Origin: Neoarius graeffei
Lineage: Eukaryota; Chordata; Actinopteri; Siluriformes; Ariidae
NCBI RefSeq assembly: GCF_027579695.1
Contig: NC_083596.1
Span: 19,308,255 to 19,372,254 of the forward strand
Length of the DNA: 64,000 bases
Reading direction: 5' to 3'
Shown: in pieces, positions 62,607-64,000 of the stretch
Position numbering within the stretch: position 1 is the first letter of the stretch
Layout of the letters: every line of letters begins with the position of its first letter
Program-made: the position numbers and the translations under genes
Notes under the pieces: generated by a model
The model's input: the letters and a program-made list of their open reading frames with translations, nothing else
Databases searched by the model: none
Told to the model about the DNA's origin: nothing

Positions 62607-64000
62607 ACTGGTATGCAAAAGTTTGGGCACCCCTAGTCAAAATTGCTGTTACTGTGAACAGATAAGCAAGTTGAAGATGAAATGATCTCCAAAAGGCATA
62701 AAGTTAATGACTCATTCCCTTTATATTTTAAGCAAAAACAATTTTTTTTTTTATTTTCATCTTTTACATTTTCAAATTTACAAAAAAGAAAAAGGGCCCA
62801 AAGCAAAAGTTTGGGCACCCTGCATGGTTGGTACCTCGTAACACCACCTTTGGCAAGTATCACAGCTTGTAAACACTTTTTGTAGCCAGCTAATAATCTT
62901 TCAGTTCTTACGTGGGGGATTTTCACACATTCGTCCTTGCAAAAGGCTTCCAGTTCTACAAGTTTCTTGGGCTGTCTTGCATGCACTGCTCTTTTGAGAT
63001 CTATCCACAGATTTTCAATGATGTTTAGATCAGGGGACTGTGAGGGCCAGGGCAAAACCTTCAGCTTGTGCCTCTTGAGGTATTCCATTGTAGATTTTGA
63101 GGTGTGTTTTGGATAATCATCTTATTGTAGGACCCATCCTCTTTTTAACTTCAACTTTTTTACAGATGGTGTGATGTTTGCTTCCAGAATTTGCTGGTAT
63201 TTATTTGAATCCATGCTTCCCTCAACCAGTGAAATGTGCCCTGTGCCACTGGCTGCAACACAGCCCCAAAGCATGATCGATCCACACCCATGCTTCAGAG
63301 TTGGAGAGATGTTCTTTTCCTAGAATCTGGCACCCTTTTTTCTCCAAACATACCTTTGAACATTGTGGCCAAAAAGTTCTATTTTGATTTCATCAGTCCA
63401 CAGGACTTGTTTCCAAAATGCATCAGGCGTATTTAGATGTTCATTTGCAAACTTCAGAAGCTGAATTTTGTGGCTAGGACGCTTCTGATGACTCTCCCAT
63501 GAAGGTCATACGGGTATTTGTTCAGGTGTCGCTGCGTAGTAGAACAGTGCACCACCACTCCAGGGTCTGCTAAATCTTTCTGAAGGTCTTTTGCAGTCAA
63601 ACGGGTTTTTATTTGCCTTTCTAACAATCCAACGAGCAGTCCTTTCAGAAAGTTTTCATCTTCCAGACCTCACCTTGATCTCCACTGTTTCTGTTAACTG
63701 CCATTTCTTAATAACATTACAATCTGAGAAAACAGCTACCTGAAAACACTTTGCTACGTTCTTGTAGCCTTCTCCTGTTTTGTGAGGATCAATTATTTTA
63801 TTATTCAGAATGTGAGGGAGTTGCTTAGAGGAGGCCATGGCTATTGATTTTAGGGACAAGTTTGAGGAGTCAGAGAATTTATACAGCTTTGAAATCTGCA
63901 TCATCTGATCTTTCCTAATGAAGAATTTGAACAAGCTACAGCTCAATAAGCTAATTAAGGTCTGGAACCTTGGTAAAATTTGCCTGAGAACTCAAATGTA
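62607..64000 (-). mobile_element. Tc1-like transposon relic, runs off right edge
   Basis: The left end CTGGTATGCAAAAGTTTGGG is the terminal repeat, with a second subterminal copy GCAAAAGTTTGGGCACCC at 62803-62820. The right end is outside the window. Confidence 0.85.
62633..63946 (-). pseudogene. Tc1-like transposase pseudogene
   Basis: The N-terminus near 63838 reads MASSKQLPHILNNKIIDPHK then TGEGYKNVAKCF. The C-terminal frame from 63088 reads MEYLKRHKLKVLPWPSQSPD then LNIIENLWIDLKRAVHARQP (catalytic Glu in IIENLW), and it ends ILAKGGVTRY. The middle, including both catalytic Asp blocks, is frame-broken (complement near 63230-63400). Confidence 0.85.

Overview
The window is genomic DNA from a ray-finned (probably teleost) fish. 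The evidence is the repeat content: about two dozen copies of one tRNA-derived V-SINE-type element, several Tc1/mariner families, a Penelope-like element, L2 and L1/Tx1 LINEs, a Tf1/sushi-type chromovirus, hAT elements, THAP-encoding TTAA elements, and one split vertebrate-type receptor gene. The species cannot be named from the sequence alone.

The only host gene I can support is on the + strand: the first two coding exons of a P2X ATP-gated cation channel, best matching P2RX1. Exon 1 (15220-15356) encodes the cytoplasmic N-terminus and the start of TM1. Exon 2 (62017-62161) encodes the end of TM1 and the first part of the extracellular domain. Both have consensus splice sites in matching phase. 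Intron 1 is therefore about 46.7 kb and is almost wholly transposon-derived. Everything before 15220 is repeat-filled upstream DNA, and the gene continues past the right edge.

Layout. 1-6500: a nested stack in which a gypsy-type LTR element with a SCAN-like Gag abuts an L1/Tx1 LINE that carries a V-SINE, a complete Penelope-like element with inverted long repeats, and a second V-SINE. 6600-15200: DDE_4-type and YqaJ-type transposon gene remnants, a Tc1 relic, an L2 3' end, a hAT element and V-SINEs. 15220-15356: P2X exon 1. 16176-25667: three TTAA-flanked elements, one with a THAP exon and an exon resembling the start of P2X7 ballast-domain (P2RX7_C) proteins, plus nested hAT elements. 25822-27775: a Tc1-like element with an uninterrupted transposase. 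29500-37700: fold-back and hAT-type repeats, a nearly intact Tc1, and a Tc1 relic split by a hAT. 38190-40650: an L2 LINE interrupted by a compact THAP/YqaJ element. 41395-50850: inverted repeats, a near-perfect 145-nt hairpin, and a broad repeat cluster possibly bounded by one old hAT. 51680-55775: a hAT-like element containing a young, internally deleted chromovirus. 56454-64000: another TTAA element, two Tc1 relics, SINEs and P2X exon 2.

These pieces do not form an operon or pathway. The biological theme is a receptor gene whose first intron has collected nested transposons. Several are deletion derivatives that keep a 5' exon with a usable-looking splice donor. The most provocative is the apparent ballast-domain exon inside a TTAA element lying in sense orientation within a P2X gene intron. 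Clade names for degraded elements rest on recalled family features and were not checked by database search.
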